The position numbers and the translations under genes were made by a program. DNA of 64,000 bases from Chondrus crispus. Taxonomy: Eukaryota; Rhodophyta; Florideophyceae; Gigartinales; Gigartinaceae. Positions 30,711-42,835 of the stretch are shown here, one piece after another. The DNA lies in NCBI RefSeq assembly GCF_000350225.1, contig NW_005179258.1, forward strand, positions 386,244 to 450,243, written 5' to 3'. Numbering within the stretch: the first letter of the stretch is position 1; each line of letters starts with the position of its first letter. Below the pieces are notes generated by a model. It was not told the DNA's origin. It saw only the letters and a program-made list of their open reading frames with translations, and searched no databases.

Positions 30711-33700
30711 CCTGCCGCTTAGAGCGACTTCCCCGTGATCCGTTCTCGGATTATTACCCGTTTGGGGTGACGTCTGCTTATTGACGTCATCTTGTAGCTT
30801 TTGGATAATAAAATGAATCACCTGCGTATCCCCCGTTACCTTCACTTTCCTCCTCTTTTTTTTTCTCTTTTTTTTGTATGCGTCCCGCTTCTGCGGTCGC
30901 ATCCCCATTCTGCCACTCCCTTCTCTTTTTTTTCTCGTCACATTTCCCTCCTCTTTCTCACACGTTCTCCTTCCGCCATCCTCCTATCACAGCGTGCGTC
31001 TCCCATTTTCCTCCTCATTCTCCCAAATTTCCCTTTTTGTGTGAGGCTGTCCTCACACGGTTCCCATGAAAAATACAATATGGTCGACGCCATACGAGCG
31101 ACGTCATCCCTCAACTGTTATCGCGACGCCACTGACCCGTTCGGTCGCGCTCGCTTGAGTCGGTTATTTCCGACACCGGGTTCTACTGTACGGTCCCCGT
31201 AGTGCCAAAAGATAGCGTTGCTTCTCAATGCCCATGGAAAGTTACACCCTCATTGCAGTTTCTGGTGAGTCGCCCGTTTCCATTTTTTCATTTGCACAAC
31301 CTGGCGAGATCGTCCCGAGCTTGTCACCATGCGTAATCAATTCAGCCATAGCAGCGGTCCCGTCTACGATTCTTATCAAAGCAGACCTGTCGAATTCCTC
31401 TTGCAGTAGTTGCGGACTCCCGCAACTCGTCATTTGTCGCCTGAGGCCTGCTTAGTCGTGCAATAAAAATATTCATAGGGGGGGTGATGGCGGGGCGCGG
31501 GGACAAAAACCTCATTCTTTTCCTCGTTCGGTTGTCGTGCGACCGAGGCCACTCGTGTCCACGAAACGTTAACAAAAATCTGTGGCCATTGTTCTAATCT
31601 CCCCCGCGTCGACACTGCAACAATAAAAAGATTCATAAAGGGCGTCGGAGCTCGTATCACTTCATGAGATTCCTGTCTTTGACGAATACGATCTTCTTCG
31701 TACGAGGTGCTACGAAATGTGACCTCCTCGAAGGGGTTCTACTCTCGCGCAGGCTTTAGAGCCTACAGTACCAAATCGTCGATACTTAGTAAAGTCCTTG
31801 CGAGAGTTACTGGCCATTTGCACACCGTCCTCGTTTTCGGTAGTCGTGCCCGTCTTCCTCGCGGGTCCACGAAACGTTTGTCCTTCTACATGCAAGCCAT
31901 CGTTTCCCTTCGGCGAGCGCCGTCCTGCTCTCGCGATCGGATGCTGTACTTTGATGTGTGTCTTATCGCTGGTTCCTGCTCATCCCCAGAAGGAAAAATA
32001 GTAATAAAGGGAGTCGCGACGGAATTAAAGTTGGGTACAAGGTCGACGGGCATCCTTCACGATTTCCAACACGTCTTTCCACGACGCGGATCGTACTGTC
32101 AGCTTTGTACCCGTCGGGTCTTTCTCTTGATCGTCCTTCGCGCACCTCGGCGAGTCATCCCTCTCGTTCCGGGTCCCGGTTGAGCCCCCTCTTGATCGTA
32201 ACATGTCGGCTGACCGGCGTCCGTAGTGTGAGGTGGGGTGGGGGGTGTCACATCTAGGATGTGACAAAACAAAATAGAAAGCAACCCCAAAACAATAACA
32301 TTGACAAAAGAAAGGAGATAAGCGCGATCGGATGACGTTGTCTCGACAGAGGGAACGTTCGTCGTGGTCGCGAATCGTGTGCAGCTCACTTATCCCAAAA
32401 AAAGCTCAGCGTCCCATGCGCTCGACCGCGTCGCTTTCTCCTTAAAATTAATTGAAAATTCCGAGCGGTGTCTTGTGTTCCACTTGGGCATCGCGACACT
32501 TGTCGATATTTGTGGGGTGTTGTTGCTGTGTACTCGGGGAGGTCCCGCGGTTTACGCGGTGGGCCATCCAACAACAACTGCCTGTCCTTCGGACTCTCCC
32601 CTCGTATCGTGGTGCGTCTCTTCACCCTCAAGAGGTACGCCTCCCGTTGTCACACACCCTTCATCAACCAAAACCTTGATCACCCATCTTTGGTTCCAGC
32701 TAGGGCCTCCACCCGCGGTCGTCTTCGTAGACTGCGAGATCCTGCGTAAGATCATGAGGACTTACCACTGGGCCTTTCCTGTTCGCCAAATCTCGAAAGT
32801 CAACCGACCCCACACTGTTCATATGCGTCGCATACTTTCTTGCGATGCCAGCATCACCTTTTCCCCATGAATCCCTCAACTTTGCCAGACGGATCATATC
32901 CGGTTTGTTCATGACACGCAATGCGCTGTGCGTATCCTCGAAAGACGAAGACCGTTTGCGGCCACGGGCGTCCAGAACCTGTACAGACGAGCGAAGCTTT
33001 GCGTAGAGCGATTCGTACTCGTCCCTTGCTTCCTGTGCGCCGATTTCCCCCTGTCCCTCTGGTCTCTTTGAGCGTTTTCAGGTACCATCTTCACAACTCC
33101 GGTATATTTCCGGTGCAACCCTCTCTTGATTTTTCTTTTTGACCGTGACTCCTGTAGCCCCGCTCTATCGATGTCGGATCTCTTGTGGGATACAAAACCT
33201 TGCCGGTTGGCTCACCATTTCGCGCCGCGATGCTGGCAGCGTGGGAAAGTTTTAGCAAGACCCTCTCGTCATTTTTGTTGCGCGACCATATATTATCAAA
33301 AACGAACCGGCTTCGACGACCTGCAACCCAACTTTGAACCCCTGTTAGCACCTCCTCCAGCTCGGTCAGATTGGACAGATTGTCCTCTCCTTCACGTGCC
33401 CTAGAGATGCAGACAGCATGGCAGAATCGTTGTTTCAGCTCTGCCTCTCTGGCGTCTTGCCTTAGAGTCGAAAAATACCCGAATCCTTGACAGTTTTCCC
33501 TCCATCCACGACATTATTCATGCGGCCCCCACCTTCAACCTCTCCTTCTCTATTCATTGAACCTAACTAGAATGACGATCTTGTTACTGAAAACGTACAA
33601 CTATTTTCCCCATTTTTTTTTGTGTGTGAGGGATCTACTGTGTTCACCTCCCTTCCCTCGTCAGTCAGTAGGAGATCTCCATCTCGAAAGGCCTCGCTTC

Positions 33701-34966
33701 CCCGGTGGAGGTGACTCGCATGTAGAAACACGACCGGTGATACTGTGCGCGAATAGGACCTACAGATCGCTTTTCACAATCCTTTCGTTTCCAACTCATT
33801 GAGACCACCAGGAGCACGTCATGCCGTCGGCGCCATGATCCGAGCATCTTCTCTCACTTAGGTTCTTCTTATTTCCCTCGCGTCCTCCCGGCGTGTTTCG
33901 GGGAGTCGCCTCCAGCCTCAAAACAAAATAAAACAAAGCAGAACAGAAACATGAAAACGAAAATAAGAAAGAGAGGGGGTCATCGCTGTAAACTGGTAAG
34001 TACGCCGTTCGTGAATAAATGCGTTCGCGGGTGTGTCGATCACAACCGTCTGACCAACAAGGTCGTCCCCTTTGGACGGCATCCCCTCTGGTGATTTCTC
34101 AATCTCAAGTAGGCATGGACATTGTCCCTGCGCGGGGATCCTCTCGTTTGTTAAACGTCCGTCTCACGGCTTGTCGAGCCTGATCAACACATTCGGAGCG
34201 AGTTGACAAGGCCGGCGTTCGCTCTGATACCGCTCGCTCAATAGTTCGCTTTCGACACCCATTAAATTCTCAAATAAATTACGCTTCACGCGCGTGTGGG
34301 CCACTGATCCCATTCGTAATTTCACGGGCATTCGGCGATTGTGCGTGTGTGTTCCAAATGTGTGTAGTGCCTCATCTCCTTCTGGCTCTATCTATGACGT
34401 TGGAACACCCGTCGTAGAGTCATGATCTCGTGCATCTCTTTGCTCCTCCTCGGCCTTGCCCTGAATGGTGGGAATCCCGCGACGCGGGCGTCGGCCGTAA
34501 CCTTGTCAAAGGCGGAATTGATCTCGAAGATTATCGCCTCTTCAATGTCCTCCTTGGGCTCCTCATAGACTTGCTGACCGACCTCTGCGGTGCGGGTCGT
34601 GTCCCTAACGCCTCAAAAATAAAATAAAATAGAACAACACAAAAGCAATCACAAATAAAACAAAAACGAGACCGAACAGATATGAAGGTAAGAGTGAAGG
34701 AGGTGGACTTTCCAGCCTATGTTCCCGTTCTTCCAGCGTTCTTTTCTCGCTTGGCACATCGTTACGCGACTTCCGACCTGAGTATCTCATCACGACGCTC
34801 ATCCCACTCGTGCGCGCGCTGCTTCTACTTGCGGGTTGGCTGTCTGAAGGCCCCTCACCTGGTTCGTTCCATCTCATCATTTTCCTTTTCTCGACCCTCA
34901 GATCGGCTCGCTATGCCCCGCGCAGATTACCGCACTGACACTGACATGTGAAATTCTTGGTTACCA
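30711..34966. other. Long non-coding block of element C
   Basis: 4.3 kb between the antisense ORF and the pol tail with no convincing ORF. AATAAA at 30807-30812 probably ends the antisense transcript. Several A- or T-rich tracts occur (about 32265-32320, 33920-33970, 34610-34675). Parts are conserved, in inverted orientation, in the matching block of element B, for example around 31600-31740 against 46190-46320. Role unknown. Confidence 0.6.
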
Positions 34967-37900
34967 CTATCCTGATTGCGCTTGCGCGATCTGCGCGGGC
35001 AAGGATAATCTTTTCCTTCGGAAATACGTGACCGCCGCGCTGCGGGGCAATTGCTCAATGGGCTCCCACGTCGCGTCCTCGGGCGTATAACCGTACCATT
35101 CCACCTTCAGAATTAATTTCTCCCCGTCGTAGCCGTGGTCCACGATCTTGTCGATCACATACTCCTGACTCTCAGTTCCTTCTTCCTGCGTGTCCAACTG
35201 TCGTTCCCCCTTCCGAAGAGCCAGCGGCTCATCCTCATCTCTGGACTTTCCGAACTCTCGTAGACCTGGAGGTGTCTCCGCTGTCGGCGTTTGACCGACT
35301 GAATTATCCTGGTCCCCTGATGTAGGCGCACGGGTGTGAGGACATTCCTCGTCCTCCATTACCTCTCCTTCTTCGTTGAGCTCCGGCGCTCCCAGGAACT
35401 GTAGCGCTTGACGTAGGCCAGTTGTCGGCGCGTAGTCCATCGGGCTTGGGGATAACTCCACCCTGTCTCGCGATACGCGTTCCTCCTGATCGCCAATGGC
35501 AATGACTACCGTATGTTGGTCCGATCTTCTGACCTAATAAGGTCCTGTAGCGACTTGTGCCAGCTTGTGTTTCGGTTCGCTAGCCGTGCCCTGCTCCTTC
35601 GGGAGGAACACGTAGGACCCCGGTGGGATCTCGTATTGCGGTTTTCGAAGGCGTGCGTCGAAATTTCGCTTGTACCGGGCTTGTTCCTTCCGCAAACTCC
35701 TATCGGCGCCTCGCATTAGGCTCTCCAACCACGACTGCCATTTCAGGTAGTATGCTCGTGACGAGCTGAAGTTCTCCAAAGTTGGTTGCGCTTGTAACGC
35801 AATGTTTCTCGGCGCCCGAGCCAACACCAGCTCGAAGGGCGCAATGTTTGTGGTTCGATGAACTTGTGTGTTGTAGGCGAACGTCACAGCGTCGCTAAAT
35901 AAGTCCCAGTCCTTGGGGTGCTCTCCAACGTATTTTCGCAACGCGGAAGTCAGCGTGCGGTTAAATCTCTCAACTTGGCCGTTTGCTTGCGGGTGGTACG
36001 TAGTCGTGAACACATTGCGGATGCCGAGAATTCGACAGACGTTCTGAAAGAACCGGGCCGTGAACTGTGTTTCATTGTCGGACAGCAGCTTGACCGGCGG
36101 TCCGTACACGAATACTCAATGGTGAACGAAGGCTTGTGCGATGTGCGCAGCTGATATCTTCTTCAACGGTACGGTTCGTACCAGTTTCGAGTATCGATCG
36201 CTGATCACGAGAATATACCGATTTCCTCGCTTAGTTGTAATTAGCTCGCCGAGGATTTCGATGGCGACAAATTCCAGCGGCGCTTTGGGCGTGAACAGCT
36301 TCATTTCCTTCGTATTTTTTCTTAACTTCACCCTTTCCCGCGCACATGCGGCGCAATTATTCGCGACTGCATAGCAGTCTAGGGCCATCGTAGGCCAATA
36401 AAAGTACCTTCTCAAAGTCTTGTAAAGTTTCCTGCCTCCCGGGTGGCCTGCCAATTTTGCGTAGTGGCTCAACCCTAGGACGCGGTCCCTTAACGATTGT
36501 GGTATTACCACTTGTACAAACTCTGCCGCGGTACGGCATAGAGTTCCTTCGAGTTCCTCGGTCTCCGTGCTGAACGTTCTCACCTTTCCGGCGTCCATTT
36601 CTTCCTTGATGCGGTTGCAGAAGGGGTCGACGGCTTGCTCGCGAATGAGCTCCTCCGGAGTGACAGCTTGGAATTGATCGAGGCGATCAGGGGCGGTCCC
36701 CCCCTCAAGAGCGAGGATGTCGTCTGCAGCGTCAATACTTTCCTCGTCCTCCACTGTACCCTCGGCCGGTTCGGCCATAAAGCATGGGATTTCGTCGTCG
36801 ATTTCGTCGACGGTTTCTCCTGCGGTTCGCAACCTTGACAAAGCGTCCGCCTGGCTGTTAGCCTTTCCCTTTTTGTACTTGATTTCGAAATCGAATTCCG
36901 AGAGGCGTAGCCTCCATCGGATTAATCTCCCGCTGGGGTCGGTTACGTTCATCAACCACCTCAATGAGGCATGGTCGGTATGCACGACGAAGTGCTCGCC
37001 ATATAGATATGGTCTTCAAGTCTGTACGGCCCAAATTACCGCTAGACATTCTTTTTCTGATACAGAATAGTTTCTCTCGGCTGCGGCTAACGTTCTTGAA
37101 AAGAACCCGATGGGTTTGCGTTGCGCATCCGGGTGTGTTTGAAATAGTGCAGCGCCTATTTGGTAGTCGCTTGCATCGGTATCTACCGAGTAGGGTAGGT
37201 CCTTCTTCGGCAGCGCCAACACCGGCGGTGCCAAGATGGCGTCCTTGAGCTTATGAAAAGCTTTCTTGCAAGGTTCGTCGAATCCTTCCAACTGGACCGG
37301 TTGTCCTTTCTTCAGTAGTTGGTTTAGAGGCTGCGCAATTCTCGCATACTGCGGAACGAACCTGCGGTAGACATTGCAGAGTCCCAGGAAGCTCCTGAGC
37401 TGTGTCTGTGTTCGCGGGTACCGCACTTGTTCCAACGCGGCGGTTCGCGCGACATCGACTTCTAGCGTACCTGGGCGGACGACGTGGCCCAGGTACTTGA
37501 TCTTTTCCAGGAAAAATTCGCACTTGCGAAGCTTGAGCTTGACACCTGCCTTTTCCAATACGGAAAGTATTTCATCCACGTGCACGATGTGCTCCTCCCA
37601 CGACTTGCTAAAAATGATTATGTCGTCCAGATACACCAAACAGCATTTCCAACGGAACGGAGAGAGCAGGATATCCATTGCTCTCTGAAACGTCGCTGGC
37701 GCGTTAGTTAGCCCGAAGGGCATTCTTGAGAAGCGATACAGACCTGAGTGACACGAAAATGCTGTCTTGTCGCGGTCGCACTCAGGGATAGGCATCTGCC
37801 AATATCCCGAAATCGCGTCCAACGCGGAGAAAAACTTGGTGTCACCAAGCGAGTCCAGGCACTCATCCATGCGCGGTAAGGGGTACGTGTCCTTCACCGT

Positions 37901-39304
37901 TACTGCGTTCAGCCTGCGGTAGTCTACGCAAAAACGCATTGACCCATCCGGCTTTGGCACCAGCAACACGGGCGACGCCCATTCTGACTGCGTTGGTTCT
38001 ATCACTCCTGCCTCCAACATCTTCTGCACCTCTGCATCTTCTACTTCGCGGGCTTTAGGCCCGGCCCGATACGAGGCTTGTGCGATGGGACGAGTCTCGG
38101 GGATCAACTCGATCCGATGGACGGTGGTATTAATTTCGCCAAGCGTCCCATCCTACATCCTTGAATACTTCTTCAAAATCCGACGGAACCGCTCGCGCAG
38201 CCGTTCCGGCACGTGGCTCAGGTCGAGGTCCTCCACGTCCGGCGGTGGCGGCTCAATCCTGCGTTGCGGCTTCGTAGATGCCGCCGCGGAGAGCTCTGCC
38301 GACCGTTCTTCTGGCTGGTCCTCGCGCGCTTGATCCGACGGTTCGCCTCTTGTCTCGCCCGTAGGCGTCTTGGTGGAATTAGGAAAATTCTCCTTCTTCC
38401 TTTCTTGAATTCCGAGAACTTCACCAATGGTGGTTTTGCTCTCGAGCGCGGCTCTCGGGTGCGGTAATAATTCTGCCACCACTTGGCCTTTTTGCACCCT
38501 GACAGGGTACGTCCTAAAATTCGCAACGAGTAAACGAAATGGCCTGTCAGGCTCAACCTGAACGACACCATTCGTGCACGTCAACCCGTGCCTTTCGTAC
38601 AACGACGAGTACGGCTGAACCACCACCAAGCCCGCCCTCTTCGAGGTGCATTCCACGACGCGTGGCGTCCCTGGCTCGATAGTCGTGGCTCTTGCCACTT
38701 TTACCTTAGGGGAAATTCGCTCCCCCTTTCCATCATTCTCGTCCTCTCCCGGGACGAGATTCTTCTTCCCTTTTCTCGTCGAGAACCGCCTAACTATCGG
38801 AACCTCCGAGAAATCCGCCAACTCAACCGTTTTCTTCCTTGGATAAATTGCTTCCACAAACCGGTCACAGTAGTCCGCACCTAGAATTAGCGGGACGGCT
38901 AGTTTTTGGCATACAATAAACTCGGCTGCGGCCACAAATTTTCCAAGCCTCACAGGCATTCTAATTGTGCCGAGAGTCCGGAGTGGCCTATTGTTCGCGT
39001 CGCCGATATCTTGGGTCGGTCCGTAGGACACTAGAGATTCCATTCCAGCTGGGAGTTCCGATTTTCACACAAGGTTTGGTCCCGCGCCGGTGTCTAAAAC
39101 AGACAACACCCGGCTCATCAATCCAATTGTGGGTCCGATGTCCGCGTAAACTTTGTAGTTTTTTCGCGCAAGGACCAAAATCTTCTCTGGATACTCCCTT
39201 CGCTTAACCCTGTACCAGGGTCTTCGAACTTCTTCCAGCGGATGATCTCGGGCTCGGCTCAAAATTTTCTTGACTTGAGCTGGCCCTTTGGGCTTATCCA
39301 CCAA
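34967..39304 (-). CDS. Pol of element C with chromodomain
   Basis: In order on the minus strand: protease (LDTGAGPN), reverse transcriptase (YLDDIIIFSK), RNase H (YSVDTDASDYQIGAAL), integrase zinc region (H...H...CAAC), integrase core (SDRYSKL, HPQANGQVERFNRTL) and a C-terminal chromodomain around 35,000-35,180 with VEWYGYTPEDATWEP. The chromodomain directs integration to marked chromatin in this clade. About five interruptions. Closely related to element B. Confidence 0.88.
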
Positions 39305-39419
39305 TCCAACAACCTCCTCCTCGAGGCCTGATTTTCCTTTAGAGACGGGGAACGGGGCTGAGCCCCGGGCACAGTACGTCGACCCTGTGCCTCCCGCGAC
39401 TCATGCGAGATTCCCCTCT

Positions 39420-41726
39420 CTAGTTTTCCTGCCGCTGCGGGATCCTTCTCACATCCGACGGCGCGGACCCCGCGGTGGGCCCTCTGAAGGGTTGGTTCGA
39501 CCTCGGCGTTGAAGCACTCGGCGTGCTCGCCGTCTGCGAATCGAACCAATTCTTGACCTTCAGGTAACTCGTCGATGGTATCCCTAACCTCTCCATCGGA
39601 GACAACGCCTCATAATTTTCCAAAACTCGGTGCATTTCCCGGAGGGAAAGAATGCACGTTGGCGCGGCGTGCCCCTTTTCATAGCAATGATAGCACACCA
39701 GACCGTGCGTCTTGGCGGGATACGGCGTCCTAGGTCCTCCACGAGCCGGCGGCCTTCCTTGGCGTTGCGGCCTTCCCATCCAGCCTGGCCTTCGAAACGT
39801 AGTACCCTTGTCTTCCATCGGAATGCGCGGCGCCGGCGTGTGGCCGCGCCCCCGAAACATCATCACGGGATCCGTGGGCTCCGAAAACGACTCCGTCGTG
39901 TATGCAGGCGTCGGTAAAGTTGACGACCCGCTGTCCCCGTAGTCCTCGTGTCCGTAGCCCTCCGATGGCTCAATGAACTCGCCTTCGGCTACTAACGCTC
40001 CTTCGTAGTGATTTTCGCTACTTCCATGCGCACCGCGCTCATCTGATGCGGACATGGACTCGGCTAAATGGACGGCGGCGTGACTTTTGCGACCGGGATA
40101 AGAAGCCCTCGGCTTCTTCCCCGCCCTGAACGTCGACGGCGTCTGAATCGTGACCTTCTTGGTCTTCTTGTCCTTAGCGCGGCTCGCCGAGCCATGCGCC
40201 TTCGCGAAATTCACTAGTCTTAAAAATGAGACGTCCCGATTGTCTTGACGGTATTGAGATACCATCGGCTTGATACTCGAATCGAGTCCTTCAATAAACA
40301 TCGTCATCTGTTCTTCCATTGAATATACGTTTCCACATCGGTTGCTTGCGTCCGTCAGACGGATATAAAATTCCATCTCGTCTTCAGACGGTCTTTGCTG
40401 AACTTCTCGCAATGCGAGCACGGCTTGACGGATCGCCTCGTCGGTTGCGAAACTCCTCAACAACCACTGTACGGCCTCTGGCCAAACGGATATCTTTCCG
40501 TGATGGGCCCCGGCCGTCTGAGACACCGAAGTGTACTGTCTCAAGGCGATGCCGCTTAAAAATTCAGGCAACAGGCGGATCGCTTGCCCCTCGTTCATTT
40601 CTTGAGTATCGAACTCTTGAACAAATTTTGCCAAAAAATCCAACACAAGGACCCCGTCCTCTCCTGTGAACGTGTTGTCCTTCTTCACCTTAGGCGGAAT
40701 ATCTCTCCTAATTTTTCGCACGGCGGTCCGACGGGAACTTGACAAATATGTCTGCGGGTTCCGCAAGCGGTACGTTCGGTACGAAAGTAACTTCTTGAAG
40801 AGGTAGTTGGTCGGATTCAGCTCCTCCAACTCCTCCCATCGCGGCCCGCGCCGCGTTGCAACATCTTCGGGCTCCGCCTCCTTGTCTCTCCGCGATGCGG
40901 ACGAAGTGACTCCGCCTCGTCTGGAGGAAATTTTCTTGCTTGGCGAAATTCCGTTTCCGTCTTCTGAACGGCGTTCGGAATCGCCTGAATGGTTCGACGA
41001 ACCGCCGTTACCATTTTCGGAGGGACCAAGCGACTCCGACTGTGAGTCGCGGTTCTCCGGATCGTCACTACAGTGACCCTTGCTTGCACGTCGCTTGTCC
41101 TTCTTCGAGGGCTTCGACTTAGAACTCCGCTGCCGAGCGGGCTTGTCCTTCTTCGACCGACGGTCGCCCTCTCTACCCGAAGGGAGCGGCTCGTCGTCCG
41201 ATCCTTGCGGTGCTTGATCCGCGGCCTGCTCGAGGTCCTTGAGACGTTGCGCGGCGCGATCGAATCGGTCATCGATGCTTGTTCTAAATTTTCCTAAGGA
41301 CTCCAAGGCTTGATTCGCGTCGCGCCTCGCGTCCTTGACCGAAATTTTCAACGAGGCTAAGACCTCCGGCTCCAGACCGTCGGTCGCATCTCCTCGCTCC
41401 TTCTCGACGAGATCCACTCGAGCCGACAGCTCTCCCAAAACGGTGTGGAACTCGGATGCTTGCAACTCCAGTTGCTTCCGGACGAGGGCTAATTCAGCCT
41501 CGAGATTTTTCTTCGCTTCTTCGCGAATTTCGCTGCTCATCTTCTCCAACTTCTCGTCGAGGTCAGTCTTGTCAGCGGCTATCCCCGTAGGGGATTCTTG
41601 ATCTCCGGGGTCCGTGGCCGTATTGGCCTGGCTCCGGGTGCGAGGACCCCTCGGGATCCTCGACGCTCGTGCCGATCCGGCTCTGCTCGCCCCCGGACCG
41701 ACGTCCCCGGGTGCGCTTGTTGACAT
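39420..41726 (-). CDS. Gag of element C, 768 aa
   Basis: Open from ATG to stop. An N-terminal disordered part is followed by a coiled coil near residues 60-150, a long Ser/Lys/Asp-rich linker, a helical capsid-like region near 270-480, and a CCHC knuckle (CYHCYEKGHAAPTC) near residue 680. It is unusually long for a gypsy Gag because of the linker. Pol begins in another frame after the stop. Confidence 0.88.
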   Translation of the reverse strand: MSTSAPGDVGPGASRAGSARASRIPRGPRTRSQANTATDPGDQESPTGIAADKTDLDEKLEKMSSEIREEAKKNLEAELALVRKQLELQASEFHTVLGELSARVDLVEKERGDATDGLEPEVLASLKISVKDARRDANQALESLGKFRTSIDDRFDRAAQRLKDLEQAADQAPQGSDDEPLPSGREGDRRSKKDKPARQRSSKSKPSKKDKRRASKGHCSDDPENRDSQSESLGPSENGNGGSSNHSGDSERRSEDGNGISPSKKISSRRGGVTSSASRRDKEAEPEDVATRRGPRWEELEELNPTNYLFKKLLSYRTYRLRNPQTYLSSSRRTAVRKIRRDIPPKVKKDNTFTGEDGVLVLDFLAKFVQEFDTQEMNEGQAIRLLPEFLSGIALRQYTSVSQTAGAHHGKISVWPEAVQWLLRSFATDEAIRQAVLALREVQQRPSEDEMEFYIRLTDASNRCGNVYSMEEQMTMFIEGLDSSIKPMVSQYRQDNRDVSFLRLVNFAKAHGSASRAKDKKTKKVTIQTPSTFRAGKKPRASYPGRKSHAAVHLAESMSASDERGAHGSSENHYEGALVAEGEFIEPSEGYGHEDYGDSGSSTLPTPAYTTESFSEPTDPVMMFRGRGHTPAPRIPMEDKGTTFRRPGWMGRPQRQGRPPARGGPRTPYPAKTHGLVCYHCYEKGHAAPTCILSLREMHRVLENYEALSPMERLGIPSTSYLKVKNWFDSQTASTPSASTPRSNQPFRGPTAGSAPSDVRRIPQRQEN

Positions 41727-41842
41727 CGCTCGTACGAGCGGACCTACGCAGCAAAAAAGTTACAAACAGAAAGAAAATAAAAAAAAGAGTCCGTTACCCA
41801 GACCACTTTTGTAGAGTGTCTCCAGACCGAGACTGTCGTCGA

Positions 41843-41934
41843 CAAAAATTCTAGGTCGGGTCTCCTGAACAGTAAACAAAAATTCTAGGTCGGGTCTCCT
41901 GAACAGTAAACAAAAATTCTAGGTCGGGAGACCA
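41843..41934 (-). repeat. PBS-like tandem repeats in the leader of element C
   Basis: Two full 34-bp units and a partial third (41843-41876, 41877-41910, 41911-41934). The unit next to the LTR contains the primer site TGGTCTCCCGACC; the others carry the complementary GGAGACC, so each can pair with the primer site. Confidence 0.8.
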
Positions 41935-41938
41935 CTTT

Positions 41939-42830
41939 TGTAGTGCAATGCGCCTGTCGGGCAGAGACCGCGGTCCGATGGTCCAGCAAAAACAACAACA
42001 GCAACAAAAAGAAGAACTGCCGATGGCACAGCGCTACGGAGTGTCCGACTCTCCCTTCTCCGTTTAAACGAGCTTGCTACTCGTAGTAGCTCGGATCCCT
42101 GATCGGGGGGGCACAGAGAAATAGCCCGGCCCGGGATCGGTGTGGTAGAGACTTGCGAAGAGGTCTGCCCGACCAGTGTGGAGTGGGGCGCGTACGTAGG
42201 TACCCCGGTTCCACTGGGTTCTAAGGCCAATGCTCGTTGAGCTTCTTCGACACCTTGTAACGCGACAAGGCCTTCGACGGGGGCGTCGCAACGCAGCCCG
42301 ACGGGATGAAATGAAAGTAGCAGCGCTACGTCCACTGTGTCGCCCGAAGGCTCGAAACACCTACACCGGTTCGGTCGCAACCGAGGCCGATGGCACCAAC
42401 ACAAGATAAGGGAAAAATAGGTAGAATTAGAGATAGAAAAGGATAGGGAAATAAAGGAAAGAGAAAAGGGAACCCCGAGCGATAGAGGATGCCGTAGGTT
42501 TAGGTAAAAGGGAGCGTCTTGATAGAGACGGACTTCGACCAAGGCGACATTCAACTCCGGCAACTCGGGTTACCTTTACTGACTTGGTCGTCAGAGGGCT
42601 AAGGTATATATCGCCCCGCCGGAGCCAGTACAGTAGCTCGCGGCGCTAGATCCTAGATCTAATCTAGTGTCAGCAAAATTAATGCCAACTAATTAACTAA
42701 ATAAAATAAAATAATTAAAAATTAAAACTGTGCAATTATTCACACGTGTGTCCCCCAAACCCGGACTACTCTTCATATCCAAATGTTTTCCTTTCTTTTC
42801 ACCCCCTTTCCAGGTGCGTATTGCACTACA
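41939..42830 (-). repeat. 5' LTR of element C
   Basis: 892 bp, matching 27884-28935 apart from scattered substitutions and one missing internal unit of about 160 bp. Confidence 0.93.
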
Positions 42831-42835
42831 GAAAT

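Larger units (their letters stand above)
27884..42830 (-). mobile_element. Ty3/gypsy chromovirus C, 14.9 kb, both LTRs present
   Basis: Minus-strand element inserted in B pol: 5' LTR 41939-42830, leader with PBS repeats, gag 39420-41726, pol about 34967-39304 with a C-terminal chromodomain, non-coding block 30711-34966, antisense ORF 29046-30710 (plus strand), purine tract, 3' LTR 27884-28935. The two LTRs differ at roughly two percent of aligned positions plus one repeat-unit length difference, so it is fairly young. It is structurally complete, with about five interruptions, all in pol; gag and the antisense ORF are open. Confidence 0.92.

Noticed and set aside
41919-42563. 214-codon ORF inside the LTR of element C, partly open in the LTRs of B
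   Set aside because: No ATG at its start, ends in LTR and primer site, not kept open in the partner LTR; probably chance, although it lies just after the TATA motif.
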